A stretch of DNA of 64,000 nt, from assembly GCA_022579005.1 (NCBI GenBank), contig MU401566.1, positions 7,354-71,353 on the forward strand. Direction: 5' to 3'. The position numbers and the translations under genes were made by a program. The notes beneath the pieces are model-generated. The model saw only the letters and a list, made by a program, of their open reading frames with translations. It was not told where the DNA came from and made no database searches. The DNA is from Poronia punctata. Taxonomy: Eukaryota > Ascomycota > Sordariomycetes > Xylariales > Xylariaceae. This document shows, one piece after another, positions 25,301-39,853 of this stretch (the first letter of the stretch is position 1; each line of letters opens with the position of its first letter).

Positions 25301-28300
25301 TTAAATAAATAAATTTTTAATTTAGCAAACTTATAAAGCATTAAGCTTGCTATATAAAGTAAAAATAGTACTAGCGCTTTAAAATTTGCAAAAATAAAAA
25401 GTATATAACTACTAACTAACTTATTAACTAAAAACTAACTAAAAAAATATAAATTAAAAGTAAACGCTTTTAAAAAGTATATAAAAGCTAGCAATATTGC
25501 TTTTATTAATTAAATATAAAAACTTATAACTTTTTAATTATTTTTAAAGTTAAAAAAGCAACTAAGTAAAGCAAAAAAGTTATTAAAAATTATAAAGCTT
25601 ATACTTATACTTAATAATATATAAAAAAAGCTAAAAAAAAGTAGTATAATTACTTAAAAAAAAAGTATTTAAAGTTAAAACTAAAAAGTGTACTTATTAA
25701 AAATAGCTACTTTAAAAATTTTAAAACTAAAAAACTTTATTTAAAATATTATTATAATTATTAAATAAGTAAATTTAGCAAAATTAATAGCTTTAAAAAA
25801 CTTAAAAAAATTAATTATTAACTTAAAAAAATTAATTACTTAGTTAAAAAAAAAATTTAACTATAAAAGGCTACTAAGTAATAAAAAGTTTATAGCTTGC
25901 TTATAAATAAAGTTAGCTAAAAAATTTAAAGCTTACTTATTAATTAATTTAATTATAAAATATTTACTTTTATTTAAAAAATATATTAAAAATAAAAAAT
26001 ATATACTTTAAATAATTATAACTAGTTTAACTTTTTAAAAACTTATTTTATAAAGCTAAAAAAAGTAATTTAAAAAGTAATAAAAAGCATTATACTTTAT
26101 ATGTAGTAATTATAGCTATTATAAATTAATATTAAGCTAATTGCTTAAAAGCTGCCTTTAAGCACTTTAAAATTTATTAAAAAAATTTAACTAAGCTACT
26201 ACTAAAGTTTTAATATAAGCTTTTTAAGCATTTATTAAAAAATTAATTTTAAGTAAACGTAATAAAAAAAATTAAAAACTTATAAAAACTAAATACTATA
26301 AAAAAATTATAAAAGTTATTATAAAGTATAAGCTATTACTTTTAAAATAAGTTTTTAACTATAAATTTAATAATTAAAAGTATTTAAATATATATAAAGT
26401 ATACTTTATAGTTAAAAGTAATTTTTAATAAGCTAATATGCTTTAATTTACTTATATAGCAACGCTTATAGCTTAAATGCTATGCTTTATAATAGCTTTA
26501 ATAGCTTATTATAACTTTAAAGTTAAATAATTTAATATAGTAAGCGCTTTTTTTAATATAAGCAAAAAAAGTTAAAAGCTTATAACTTATAAATTATTTA
26601 ATAGGTTTAAAAATAAAAATATAATAATATTGTTTAAAAAAGCATTATATAAGCTAAAAGATTTACTATTGCTTTAGTATTAAAAATTTGCATATATTTC
26701 TTGCTTATATAATATAATTATTTTAACTAAAAAACCTTGCTTTTTTTATACTTAAAATTAAGCTATTTTTATTATTTTTTATATAAACAACTTTTTAGTG
26801 CTATATTACTTAAAGCAAAAAGCTAAAATATAAAAAATTATTAATTAAATTAAAAAAGCATATAAGCTTAAAAAGTAAAAAAATATAAGCTAGTTTTTAA
26901 GTATAAAGATTACTAAAAATTATAAAAATTAAAAACTATTTTTAAACTATAATTAATATATTAAAAAAATTATAAAAAAGTATTACTTAGCAAACAATAA
27001 TTAAATTTTAGCAACTTTATTACTATTTTAAAAGCTTAAAAAGTATTTAAAAAAAGCAACTAAAGTATAAATAAAAAAGTTTTAAAAGCTTATAAAATTA
27101 ATTTTATATATTATAATAAGAATTTAGCTAAATATAGTATTTATAGCTTTATAGCTTTTAAAATTTTTAATTAATTTAAGTATAATATATATTAAAGTAG
27201 CAAAATAAGTAATTTAATATTTATATTATATTTAAAACCTAAAAATTATATATAGTATTTATAATTAAACTATATAAGCTTTATTAATTACTAAAAATAT
27301 ATTTTTTATAAATAATTTTAATACTAAAAGATTTTTTTATAAATATATTATATTTTTATTTAAAAATATAATTAATTAAAAAGCTATATAGTAAAGCATA
27401 ATTATTACTTTTATTATTAAAATAAAAATTTATATATTAGTACTTATAGCTAAAAAACCTATAGTATTAAAAAAGTTATTTAATAATATTTAGCTAAACT
27501 TAAGTTAAGCGCTTATAATTAACTTAAATAACTAATAAACAATTTGCTTAGTAATAAAAAAGCATAACTATATAAACACTTATTTATACTATATAAATAT
27601 TTAAAATATATAAATTAAATAAAAATATAAAAAAAGCTTATTTTAAGTAGTATACTTTTTTATAAATTAAATACTTGCTAATAAACTTATAAAAAACCTT
27701 TTTTATGCTAAATTTAAATACTTTAAAGCTTTAATTAACTTATAATATATAAATCTTATAATTAAAAAAAAGTAAAAAAAGTACTAAAAAATAAAATTAA
27801 TTAATATAAGCTTAAAAGCTTATTTAAGTAAAAAGCTAAATAATTTTAAAAATTATAAAGCTATTTTTTTTTATTTTATTTATTTAAATAAAATAAAAAA
27901 AATAGCGTACTATAGCGTATATAACTTTAATATTAACTAAAAGCTTATTAGTAGTAGTAAAAGCAAAAGCAAAAGTAAAAGCATTAAAAAAAAAGCGTAC
28001 TAAAAAATAAATAATTAAAATTAAACTAGTTTTTTAAAATGCTTAAAATAATATAAATTACTATTTATATATTTTTTTAGCTTATAATTAACTATATTAG
28101 TATAAAAATTATTAAATATAAATATTAATGCTTATATATAGCTTACTATTTTTATAACTAATAAATTATCTTTTACTTAAAAATATTAAAAAGTAAAAAA
28201 AAAATATAAAAAAAGCTATATAAGCAGTTAATATATATTATATATAATTTAAAAAAATTATATAATTTAATCAAAATTACTTATATAAAGTTATAAAAGT

Positions 28301-28408
28301 GCTTAAAAGCGCAAAGGTAATAATAAATACTAATAACTATATTATAGCAATTATTATTTTAGCTTGCTATAGTAAACTAATAATAATTTAAATATAAAAA
28401 AGCATAAT

Positions 28409-28569
28409 TAATAGTATTAGGTCTGCATAATAAAATGTAAATAAATTAACTAACTATTAAAATAAGGCCGGATAGCTTTAAAGGGGTCTATATACTATAG
28501 AGACCTACTTAAAGCGATTATTGTAATATAGATTTATAGATCCGTTATTTATAGGACTAGGTTTTAATA
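28409..28569 (-). repeat. Element B left (3') LTR
   Basis: 161 bp, same length as its partner at 52199-52359. Differences seen are transitions. It is preceded by ATAAT. Confidence 0.75.
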
Positions 28570-28603
28570 GTTTGCCCTTTTTTTAAAAAAAAATTAAAAA
28601 ACG

Positions 28604-28994
28604 TGTTAGAATCCCTTCTAATACCCTTAACCTCATTAACTACATTAAGACCATTAAAACGCAAATATCTTATAGACATAAATATTTAGTTTTTTACACA
28701 TTTGTTATAAATTGCGTTAAACTTACCTTATTAAGAAAGTATACATACAGTATACGTACATAGTACGTAACTAGTATATATAAAGTACGCGTTCTTTACG
28801 TATTAAATACGTAAGGTGTACGTGTTCTTTTTATATTGCCAATAAGTCTTAATTAACTACAAACCTTTATAGCTATATAAGACTTGCTAAAAAAAAGTCC
28901 TTATAACTTCCTTTTCCTTTTAATAAAATTAAGTTAACATAGTACTATAAATAGTAATATATTATAATCACATTAACCCCTAGCTAGACTAATA
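28604..28994 (+). repeat. Element D 5' LTR
   Basis: 391 bp. It begins TGTTAGAATCCC and ends ACTAATA, where the right copy keeps ACCAACA. Length equals the 3' LTR and differences are C/T or G/A. Confidence 0.88.
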
Positions 28995-31900
28995 CTAATT
29001 AGTAGTTAAATTAGCAACTATAAAAAAGCAAGGTTTAAAAACAAAAACTATTGTTGCACTTACTTTTTACCTAATTTAAAGTTGCTTTAGCTTTATATTG
29101 CTTTTAAAACTTACTATATTTAAGTAAGTAATAAATAGAAAATCTAACTTAAATTATTATATAACTACTTAAAAAAATAAAGTAAACAAAAAACACATAC
29201 GCTAAATTATAATAAGCGTTTTACAAGTTATACACTAACAAAACAAAAAATAGTAAGCAATTTTTACTACCTTTAACTTATAGCCAATTTAAAAACTAAT
29301 TAGCATTAATTTATAATAGCATTATTATTGCGTAACCCTAGTTTATTTTTAAAAGAAAATCTAAAAAACTAACTATATTAAAAATCTTAGCATATATAGC
29401 AGTTAGTACTACTTTACTTTAAAAACACCTTTAATAATAACCTAAATTAAGTCAAAATCTTTAAAAAAACAAGCATAGCTATTTATTTATTAAAAAAGCA
29501 TATTATTCTTAAAAAATAGGGCGTAAAAAAACTTAACTTTAAAACACTAGCAAAAAATAAACTAAATACATATATTTTATACAAAATAACTAAGTATATA
29601 TATATATAGCTTAATAACAAAAACTTTTTATAAGCTGTTTAAAAAAATTTTAAAAAATAAATACGCTAGTATTTTAATAATATAGTACATATAGTACAAC
29701 GTTTATTATTACTAGTACTACAGCAAAAAAGCATTAACTACAGCCTAATTTAAAGCTGTAATATAATAAGCAACAAGTTGCTTGCTATTATAAATAGCAA
29801 TGCAACTATTAGCAAAGCTTAGTACTCTTCTTATATATTCTTAATTAAAAAACAAAAACTTAGTTTAACTTTTATATTTACTAACAAAAAGATTATAAGC
29901 TAAAATACGCTTAAACCTAAAACGTATTTTAAAGTACTAGTAACTAATTAAAAAGCATAAGCTTTATAAGCTTTTTAAGCCTCTTAAAGCACTTAACCTA
30001 CTTTTTAACCTTTTTTAACCCTTTAAGCATTATAAGCTACTTAGGCTATATATACTTTATATACCTTTAAGCGCTTATAGCTAGTAAATCTTTTACTTGC
30101 TAGCAAGCTAGTTATGCTTTAATAGCAAGCTGCTTTTACTTAAGCTATTAAATATAAAAACGTTCTAACTTTATACTTAAATCTACAAAAATTTAACTAT
30201 GTTTTACTTTATAATCTACTTCTAACACGTTTAATAAACAACACTTTCTTTACTTTTAAAAAAATCGCTATATTTACAAAAATATAGCAAAAAGACTAGA
30301 ATTATATAAGCAAGCCTTATAACCTATTATATAATAAAGTACAAATTTTTATTAATATATGCTGCTAAATTAAAATAATAAAGAACTAGTATTAAGCTAT
30401 ATTTTTAATAATCTTTAATAAACACGCTAAGCAATACTTTATATAGCAAATTAGCTTTAATAAGTTATAAATAAAAATATATTTTAAGTTAAATTTATAT
30501 TTTAACAACACTACAAATCAGTTTTAATACTTTACTAATTAAATAATAATTATGTACTAAAACATTTATAAAAAAAACTTAAATAAAACTTTTATAAAAG
30601 CTTTTAACCTTATAATTAATAAAATTATAAAAGCTTAGTAAGCACTTAGCGCTACATATTAAAGTAAAATTTACTTAGTAACAAATATAATATACGCGTA
30701 CAAAAGTGTATTTAAATTTAATATAGCACTTATTTACTAAAAGCTAACGTTTAAAAGTTTATTTTTTAACTTTTAAGCATGTTTGCAAGTAGTAAATAAT
30801 AGCAAAAGCAGCACTGCGTTTTATATAAATTATAAGTATAACAATTATAGTTATAATAAAAACAATTTAATATTATATTGCTTTAGTTTTAAAAGCAAAT
30901 TAAACCTATTAAAACAAAAGTATAAATGCTTTATATATAAAAAAAACAGTTATTTTTTAACTAATTATTTAATTAAAAAACAACATAAAATAAAACGTTA
31001 GTTTTTTACTATATATAAAATAATTTATAGCTATAAACTAAATATTAAAATATTTTCTTAATATTTAATAAATATAAAAAGTATCTTTAAAACTATTTTA
31101 AATTTAAACTATAAACAAAATAAAATTAATAATAAAACAATAAAGAAATTTACTTAATTTTTAATAAACGCTATATATATATATTACGTTATAAGCAAAA
31201 ATATATAGCAATTTAAAGCTAAAACGCTAGCAAATTAATTTATTTTAAAAAATCCGTATAAAGTAAAATATTAAAGCAAATTATAAAATATAAGTGCTTT
31301 TAACTATTTAATAGTTAAAAAAGCATAATTAAAAGCATATTTATGCTTAAATCTAAAAGCAAATATAGTATAAAAACTAAGCAAAGTTTATATTAAATTT
31401 AGTAGTAGCAATATTATTAAAGGTATTAGTATAATTTAAATACAAAACCTTTTTAAAACAACTACGTATTACGTTTTAAATACGCTTACCTTTTTTTTAT
31501 TTTTACTACGCAACGCTAATTGCATTAGTACTTATTTTAATAACACTAAAAATGTTATTATTAAAAGCAATAATAACACAATACTAGTTATTTGCAAATA
31601 AAAACATTTGTTTTTTAATATACACCTTAGCAAAATAACTGCGTATTTTACTAAAACTAAATTATGCTAGCTTTATAAACAATTTAAGCACTTTAAAGCA
31701 GCAAAACTAAAGCAAATATTAACTATAGCAAGTTATAAAGTAAATTATTCTATTTTAAAAAAAATCTAGAAATTTTGCTATTATTGCTAAACGTATAACT
31801 TAGCACCTAAACGCTTTAAATTTACTTTAAAAAATAACTATAAATTTAACTATAAGGTTATTATTAATATAGTTTAAATTAATAAAAAACAAGTTTTTTA

Positions 31901-34508
31901 CGTTATTAATTTAGCTACGTTATTTTAAGCTATAACTTTTATTTAAACAATAAAAGCACATAAGGCATAAAATGTACTTTATAAGTGCTAAATTAACGTT
32001 TATTAAAAACTGCCTAATTATATAATATATAACCTTAGTACTAACTTTGCTTTAAAGGAGTTTTAAACCAGTACTAAGATTATAAAAATTATATATAAAA
32101 AAATGCTTATTAAAGCATATTAGGCACTTAGCAAGATTAAACGCGCATATGCCCCTTTACGCCGCGCTTTTAATATAATTAAAAAAAAGATTAGCTACTA
32201 AAACAATAATAAATCAATCTTGCAAATAGCAGTAAAAGCCCTTAATAACATTGCAAAACCTAACAAACTAGTACCTACCCTATTAGTATTTAATACTTAT
32301 TTACAAATTAATTATAATTTACTACCGTTACCTAAAATTATCTAGCGTACAAAAGCTATTTAAAAAGCTATAAAAGCTATTTAAAATAAAAAAGCAAAAG
32401 CAAATATATTGCGTGCGCTTAATACCTAAAATAGCTTTAATTTACTTCTTATTTTTACTTTTTCTTTATAAAGTAAAGTTTTTATTTAGCAAAAAAAGCA
32501 AAAATAAAATAGTTTTTTTAAAGTTTAAGCAATTAAAAGCAAAAACGTTATTATTAATATAGTTAACAAACTAACAAAGTTTTATTATATATAAGTAAAA
32601 CTATATTAACGCGCAAACAAATTTTTAGCAAATATAAACTAAACTAACTATAAAGCAAGTACAAATTAAAATATACCTTTAGCAAAAATAAAAAACTTAT
32701 AACCTTTTACTACTTTAGCAGTTATTTGCCGCCTTTATAAAAAACTAAAAAAAAGCAAAACGATAATTATTACATTGCAGTACTTTTTAACAGTACAATT
32801 TAAGTATATAATAGTACTAAAAACGTATTTAAACGCAAAAAAAAAAGCAGATTTTTAATTATTATTAAAGCTAAAAAATAAAAGCATTATTTTTACCTTT
32901 AGTTTACTTTTTAAAAAATTTAACGCTTTAAAAATTAATAATTTATTAAGCATAAAAGTATTTAAGTTTGTTTATTTTAACCTTAAAACGCACTTAAATA
33001 TTAAGCTATTTTTGTCTTAAATAGTATGCAAAATTAAAAGCAAAACTATATAGCTTTATAAAAAATCGCAACTAGTAGTTTAAAGCTATAATAACTATAA
33101 AAAAAAAACGGTTTTATATTAAGCTTTAACTATTTAATAAATAAGTTAACAAGTTATACTTATACTTGCACTGTTTTTAATTTAAAACTATAATGCTTAT
33201 AGTAAGCTAAAAAACATTACGTAAGCATATATATAGTTAAAAAATACCCTTTTTTATGTTATATATATACGTTTACTTATTAAACTTAAAAAAAAGTACT
33301 TTAAAAGTACTATTTTTTAGTTACTTTGCCTTTTTTATAGTTTAGCTAAATTTAGTTTATACTAGTTTTAAACCTATTACAAACACTACTAAAATTAACT
33401 TAAAATAGTAATATTAACTTATAACCTTTGCTTACTATTTATAAAAAGCAAATATAACAAATTTAGTATTACTATAATACAAACAGATAATACTTTATTA
33501 TTTACTATACTAGCATTCTTAGCTAAAAAAAAAAGCAAACTTTTTAAAGCTAAATTTAAAGCAAAACCAAAGCAATTTTTTAATAAAAAATAAGCTATTA
33601 AGTTTAATAATATAAAAATTACTTTTTAAAATAAAAAAGTAATCTTTACGCAAAAAAGTTAAGCAAAAAATCTAACTAAAATTAACCTTGTTTTAATTAA
33701 TGCTTTTTAGCAATACGTTAGCTAAAAAGCACATAGTGCATATATTAGCAGTATATGTTAACTTAAAGCTATATTTAACTTATTAATAGCTATATAAGTT
33801 ACTAAACCTATAAAAAACAATATTTAAGCGTTAAACAAGCAAATTAACTAGCAAATTAAAAATAAGCACTACAAATTAACGTATATACTTTTAAACTTAA
33901 CAAAAGCAAAGCTATTTATTTTTATAAATAGATTATTTGCTAACAACACTAACCTAAGCTTTTAAATTAGTTTTATTATTATTTTCGCTACTAAATTAAT
34001 TTTAAATTATAAGCAAAACAAATATAAAATTACTAGCAATATTATATACTAAAACTTAAATAAATATAAGCACGTTACTTAATTTGTTCTTGCTAGTAAA
34101 CTATATAATATAGTTAACAAAGTTAACAGCGCTATTACTTTACGTACTACCTTATACTTAATTTTTAAAGTACTTAAATTACCTCCAATTCCTTTAATAC
34201 TTTGCACCAATTTTAAGTCGCTTTACTAGTATCTTATAAAACTTAAAAGTACGCAAAAAAAACGCCTTATAATTAACATAATATCGCTACAAAAATCTTA
34301 TAAAAAAAAGGAAATTGCAAAAGTACGTTAAATTAACAAAAAAAATAACCTTGCAAATTTGTTTACAAAAAAAACTCCTAACTAAGCACTTAAGTCCTTT
34401 ATTATAACAAATCAAATGCAAATAAAAATTAAAGCAACAGTAGATTGTCTACAAATTAAAAACAAAAGCATAAAAAAATAAAAATATAATTAAAAAAAAA
34501 ATAGCAAG

Positions 34509-34899
34509 TATTAAAATCCCTTTTAATACCCTTAACCTTATTAACTATATTAGAACTATTAAAACACAAATATCTTATAAATATAAATATTTAGTTTCTT
34601 ACACATTTGTTATAAATTGCGTTAAACTTACCTTATTAAAAAAGTATACGCACAGTGTACGTACATAGTACGTAACTAGTATATATAAAGTACGCGTCCT
34701 TTACATATTAAATATATAAAGTATACGTGTCCCTCTTATATTGCTAATAAGTCTTAATTAACTGCAAACCTTTATAGCTATATAAGACTTGCTAAAAAAA
34801 AGTCCTTATAACTTCCTTTTCCCTTTAATAAAATCAAGTTAACATAGTACTATAAATAGTAACGTGTTATAATCACATTAACCCCTAGCCAGACCAACA
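34509..34899 (+). repeat. Element D 3' LTR
   Basis: 391 bp. It begins TATTAAAATCCC (TG changed to TA) and ends CCAACA. It is preceded by a purine-rich run ending ATAGCAAG and followed by the target duplication AAACG. Confidence 0.88.
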
Positions 34900-37800
34900 A
34901 AACGTCTTATTTTTTTAATACTATTAAGGTTTTAAACTTATTGCATTATACTTTATAACTTTGTTTTTTATTGCTATTTAAAAATATAGTAGTAATTTTT
35001 TTTTAGCTAGCTTATTATCTAGTTTATTATTTATTGCTAAAGTAGTTTGTTTTAGTTCTTTTTTTTTATTTATTAAAGTATTTTTTTTAACTTTAGCTAC
35101 TTTAATTACTATTTTCTTATATTTTACCTTTAAATTAATAAGTGCTGTTTTTAATAATTAGCATTTTTTTATTAGTTTATTAATAGCTTTTTTTTTAAAA
35201 AAATATTATTTATAGCTTTATTATTAACTTTTTATAAGATTTTAAATTACTTTTAAAGTATTTAAATATTTTTTTTTTTAAAGTTGCTTTTAAAGTAGTG
35301 TTAATTATATTAGCTATGTATGCTTATATTAGCTTATTAATAAGTGCTTTTTTTAGTTTATATTTAATTTTTATATTAATTATTTTTTTAATATATTTAT
35401 TAAAGCAATAAAGTTATATATTATTTATTATTTATTTATTTGCTTATATAGTTACGTTTTATTTAAATAATAGTTTAATTTACTTTAATTATTTTAGTAC
35501 TTTTAGTAATTAATATACTATAATAATATTATTAAACTTTTATTTTTTAGCTTTTAAAAAAATATTATTTACTATATGCTTTTTAACGCCTATTTTAAGT
35601 TATATATTATTTATAGTAATTAAAGTAAAAGTAACATATTTAAGTAATATAAGCAACGTAAGCAGTTTAAACAACATAAGTTATATATATTTAAATAGTA
35701 ATATTATTATTATAAGCAATGCTTTTTTATACTTATAATTATATATGTTTGCTTACTATTGCTAGCATTTTAAAATTATTTATTTATTTAAGTTATATAA
35801 AAGCTAATTTAAACTAAATAATTTAATATTTATATTAATTATATTTAGCATAGTACTAAGCTTAGCAATTACATTTTTAGCTATTTTTATTGCTTTTAGC
35901 TACTTTAAAATTAGTTTAAATATAATAATTTATATATTATTTTTTTATTTTTTTACATTACTTACTTTTATAGCTTTTTTTAAAACATTTTTAATATTGC
36001 TTTATAAGGTATTATTTAATTGTTTACTATTTAAGCATTAAGTTATTAAATATATTAAAACTTTTTAATATAAAAAATAAGGTTTTAAAGCAATATTTTA
36101 TATAACTTATATTTAATAGCTTAATTTATTTTAAGCGCTATTATATTTTATTTTATTAATTTTAAATTTATTTAATATAATAATAGTTTTTTTATTTTAT
36201 TTATTTATAAGCTTTGCACTTTAAAACATATTAATATATACTAGGTTAGTTTATTTATATACTTAGTTATATTAAGCTTAGCTAAATAATGTTACTTTTA
36301 TTAGCTTTGCCTATAAAAATTTAAAGTTAAAAAAAGCTTATATACTATATACTATTAAATAGCAAATTAATTATAATAAAAAATACGTAAAATAATAATA
36401 AAAAATAAAATAAATATATTATTTTATTAAAATATAGCAATTTAATAATATAAGTATATATATTAAAAATATTATATAGTAGTTAAATAATTAGTAAAAA
36501 GTAGTTAGTAATATTGTTATAGTATTTATACTTATATATTTATTAGCAGCATTATATTAACTACTTTTTACTTATTTATTAGTATATAATTTAAAAAGTT
36601 AAAGTTTTTATTTAAAAAGTCTTATGCTATCTTTTTTAATTTTTATAGCAATAATAAGTTTTTTTTATTATATTGCTAAACTATTTTTAATGCATTTTAT
36701 ATAAAAGTATTTTTAAAATATTATATATTATAAACTATAAAATAGCTTTTTTACTTTATAAAATATTTTAAGTATACCTAAGTTAATATTTTTTTAGTTT
36801 GCTTGTTTATAATTTTTTTAATTTTATATAACTTTTACTATTTATTATTACTGTTAATAAAAACTTGCTTTAGTTTTAGTTTATAATAATTATATAAATC
36901 TAGGCTTAAAAAAGCTAAGTATAGTTATATTATAAATACTACTTTATAAACTTTTTAATATTTAAAAAAATTTAATTTATATGCTAAATTTTTTACTTTT
37001 TAAAAGATTATAAAAAGGCTAACTTTTTATTATAACTACTTATATAAAAGTTTGCTTAAAAAATAGTATTTTTTATATAATTTTAAGTATACTTTATTAC
37101 TTATATTATATTTTCTTTATTATTTTTTTTATTATATTTAATTTTTATTTTAGCAGCAGCATAGTTAATAGCAATTTAAGCTTTTTTTTAATAAATTTAT
37201 TAATATAGTTTAAAATTAGTTATATTATATAGTATATATATAACTAATAAAAAGTTTTTAAGCTTAAATCTTAAAACTACTTTATTTAGCGCTTTTTTTA
37301 AAGTTACTTGCTTTAAGTTATTAAAAGCATATTATAAAAGTATTATTATTAACGTTTATAAAATGTTTAAGTAAGTATAATAGTACTTTATAGCTATTTT
37401 AACGTTTTAGTTTTTTTTTAAAATTATTTATTTATTTATAAGTAGTATATAGTTAATATAGCAAGTTTTATAGCTATTTTAGTAAATAACGTTTATTATA
37501 ATTTAAAAATAAATTTAAAATCTTTATTAAATATAATATGTAAAAATATTTTTTATTTATATAGTAAAAGCATTTTTAATATTATAAAACCTTATTTAGC
37601 TACTATATATTTAATATTTTTTAAAATAAAAATGGTTTTTTTGCTAAATTTATATATAATTATTATTATATAATTATAAGTATTATATTTTAGTATTTGC
37701 TAAAATATGCCTTATAATAAAACTATTAGCATACTAATAATAAAGTTTATAATTATAATATAATATAACATATTTAAAAATAAAATTAAATATAGTAATT

Positions 37801-39657
37801 TTAATAGTTTGCTATAGTTTATTTTATTATTTAAATATTAAAAGCAGTACTAAATATAGTTTTTAATTTTATAACTTATATTTTTTATAATATATTTTTT
37901 AAAGTTTTTTATTATTTATTTAAGTTTAAAATAATGCTTTTTATTATATACTTTATATAAAATTTTTTATAAATAGTTAGCTAGTATTACTAGTTTTTTT
38001 AGTTTTTATTATAGTATATAATATAAAAGTCCGTCTTTACGTTAAAATTGCATTTTTAGCACTATATTGTTTATATTTATTTTTATAATAATTTTAGCTA
38101 TTACTTTATTTTTTTAGTATTTTTTAATTAATTTCTTTTTAAAGTTTTAAAATATTTATATATTATATATTAAATAAGCAAATTTATTACTAATATTATT
38201 TAATATGTTATTTTCTTTAAGCTATGCTTTTTTATAGTCTTTTTAGTTTAGCAATATAAATAATTATAATAATATATTTAGTACTAGGTTTACTTTACTT
38301 AAAATATGCCTTATATTAAAATAATATTAATTTAAATATACTAATACTTAAACTAAGCAAAAGTTTATTTTAATAATATTTATTATAATTATATTTTTTT
38401 AATTAACTATATTTTCTATTACTTTATAGTTTATAAAAACTATTATAAGCATTTTATATAATTAAAGTTATAATTTAATTTATTTATAAAGCTATACTAA
38501 ACATGCTACTTTTAGCTTTATTATATAATATTTTTTTTTGCCTTTATTAGTATTTTATTAAAGTATATTATAAGTCTAACTTTAGTTATAAAAATAAAAC
38601 CTTTATTTTATATTAAGTTATTAATATAAAATATTATTACTTTATAACCTTATTTTATAAAAGTATTAATTTTTAAAAAAACTTATTTATTAAAATTTTA
38701 ATATTTTAAATAATTTAACTTAATAAAGTTGTACTATATAATATTAAAACTTTATTTTTTTACTAATATTAGTTAAAATAACTTTTTTAATATTTATTTT
38801 TTATAGCTTAAAAAGTTTTTTATTAGCAACTTTTATATTTACTTTTTTTTTATAAGCATAGCTATCTTTTTTTTTTAAAATAGTTTAATTTTTTATTAAA
38901 ACTATAGTATATACTTATATAACTATATTATTATTTTAATATACGTTTTTAAATTAGTATATATTATTAATATTTAAATTTTAGCAATAGCTTTTATATA
39001 AGCTTTTATAATAGCTACTTTTAATTTATTTACTTTTAGTTTTAGTAGTTTTACTATAAAATATATATAAAATAATTTTATTAGCAAAATAACTAGTTTT
39101 ATTTTTTAAAATAAAGCAAGTACTTTATATAAATATTTGCAGTAGTTTATTTAAGTATTATTAAATATAATAATATTATTTATATATGCTTTATAATAGT
39201 TTTTATATAGTTATAATTGTTAATTTATAAATTATTATATATAAGCTAAGCTATTTTTAAATTTTATAAGCGCTACGTTTAATACTTTAAATTTTTTAAA
39301 AAATATAACTACTATTTTATTTTTATATTTAATATAAACTAAAAGCTAGTAAAAAAAAAAAGTTATATTATAAATTATAATAAATTCTTTTTTTTTAAAG
39401 TTTGCTATTATATTATCTTATAATAGCATTAAATAAACATTTAAAATTATAATATTATTAAATAATTTAAAATTAATAATAACTTTGCTTTTTTATTTTT
39501 TTTAATTATTTTTTATATAATAAATACTAAGCTACTAAAAAAACTAAATTTTTTTATTTAGTAAAGCTTATTTTAGTTATATAACTTATTAAATATTTTA
39601 TTTAAAATTTATTAGTTTTTTAAACTTAATTTATATAAATAAGTACACTTTTGCTAG

Positions 39658-39853
39658 TAGTACGCTTTATATAATAAGATAAGAATAAATTAATTAACTA
39701 GAGAGGAAAGTTGGTTTAGTATATAGTACTAGCTATTATATAGCTAGGTAGCTTTTATAGCTTTTTTTTATATAAAAAATAATATTATATAATAAATATT
39801 ATATAATAGTAAAAGTATAGGATTATATTATATAAATAAGATATAGTATTTTA
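39658..39853 (-). repeat. Element C left (3') LTR
   Basis: 196 bp, TAGTACGC..GTATTTTA, preceded by GCTAG. Ends correspond to RIPped TG..CA. Confidence 0.87.

Larger units (their letters stand above)
28604..34899 (+). mobile_element. Element D: complete RIPped Ty1/copia LTR retrotransposon
   Basis: Length 6,296 bp with two 391-bp LTRs (28604-28994, 34509-34899) and a perfect 5-bp target duplication AAACG (28599-28603, 34900-34904). The plus strand carries pol remnants in copia order. A Gag zinc-knuckle relic is at about 30,860-31,000 (KCFIYKKNSYF, where relatives have a CxxC). Integrase is at about 31,815-32,190 (RFKFTLKNNYKFNYKVII, STNFALKEF, AYAPLRRAFNIIK), with acidic DDE positions now Asn. 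Reverse transcriptase is at about 33,480-33,630 (TDNTLLFTILAFL, where a DD pair is expected). RNase H is at about 34,170-34,420 (CTNFKSLY, SLQKSYKKKEIAKVR, LFTKKTPN). The order INT-RT-RH defines Ty1/copia. Many in-frame stops are present and all LTR differences I compared are transitions, so it is dead by RIP, not by deletion. Confidence 0.88.
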
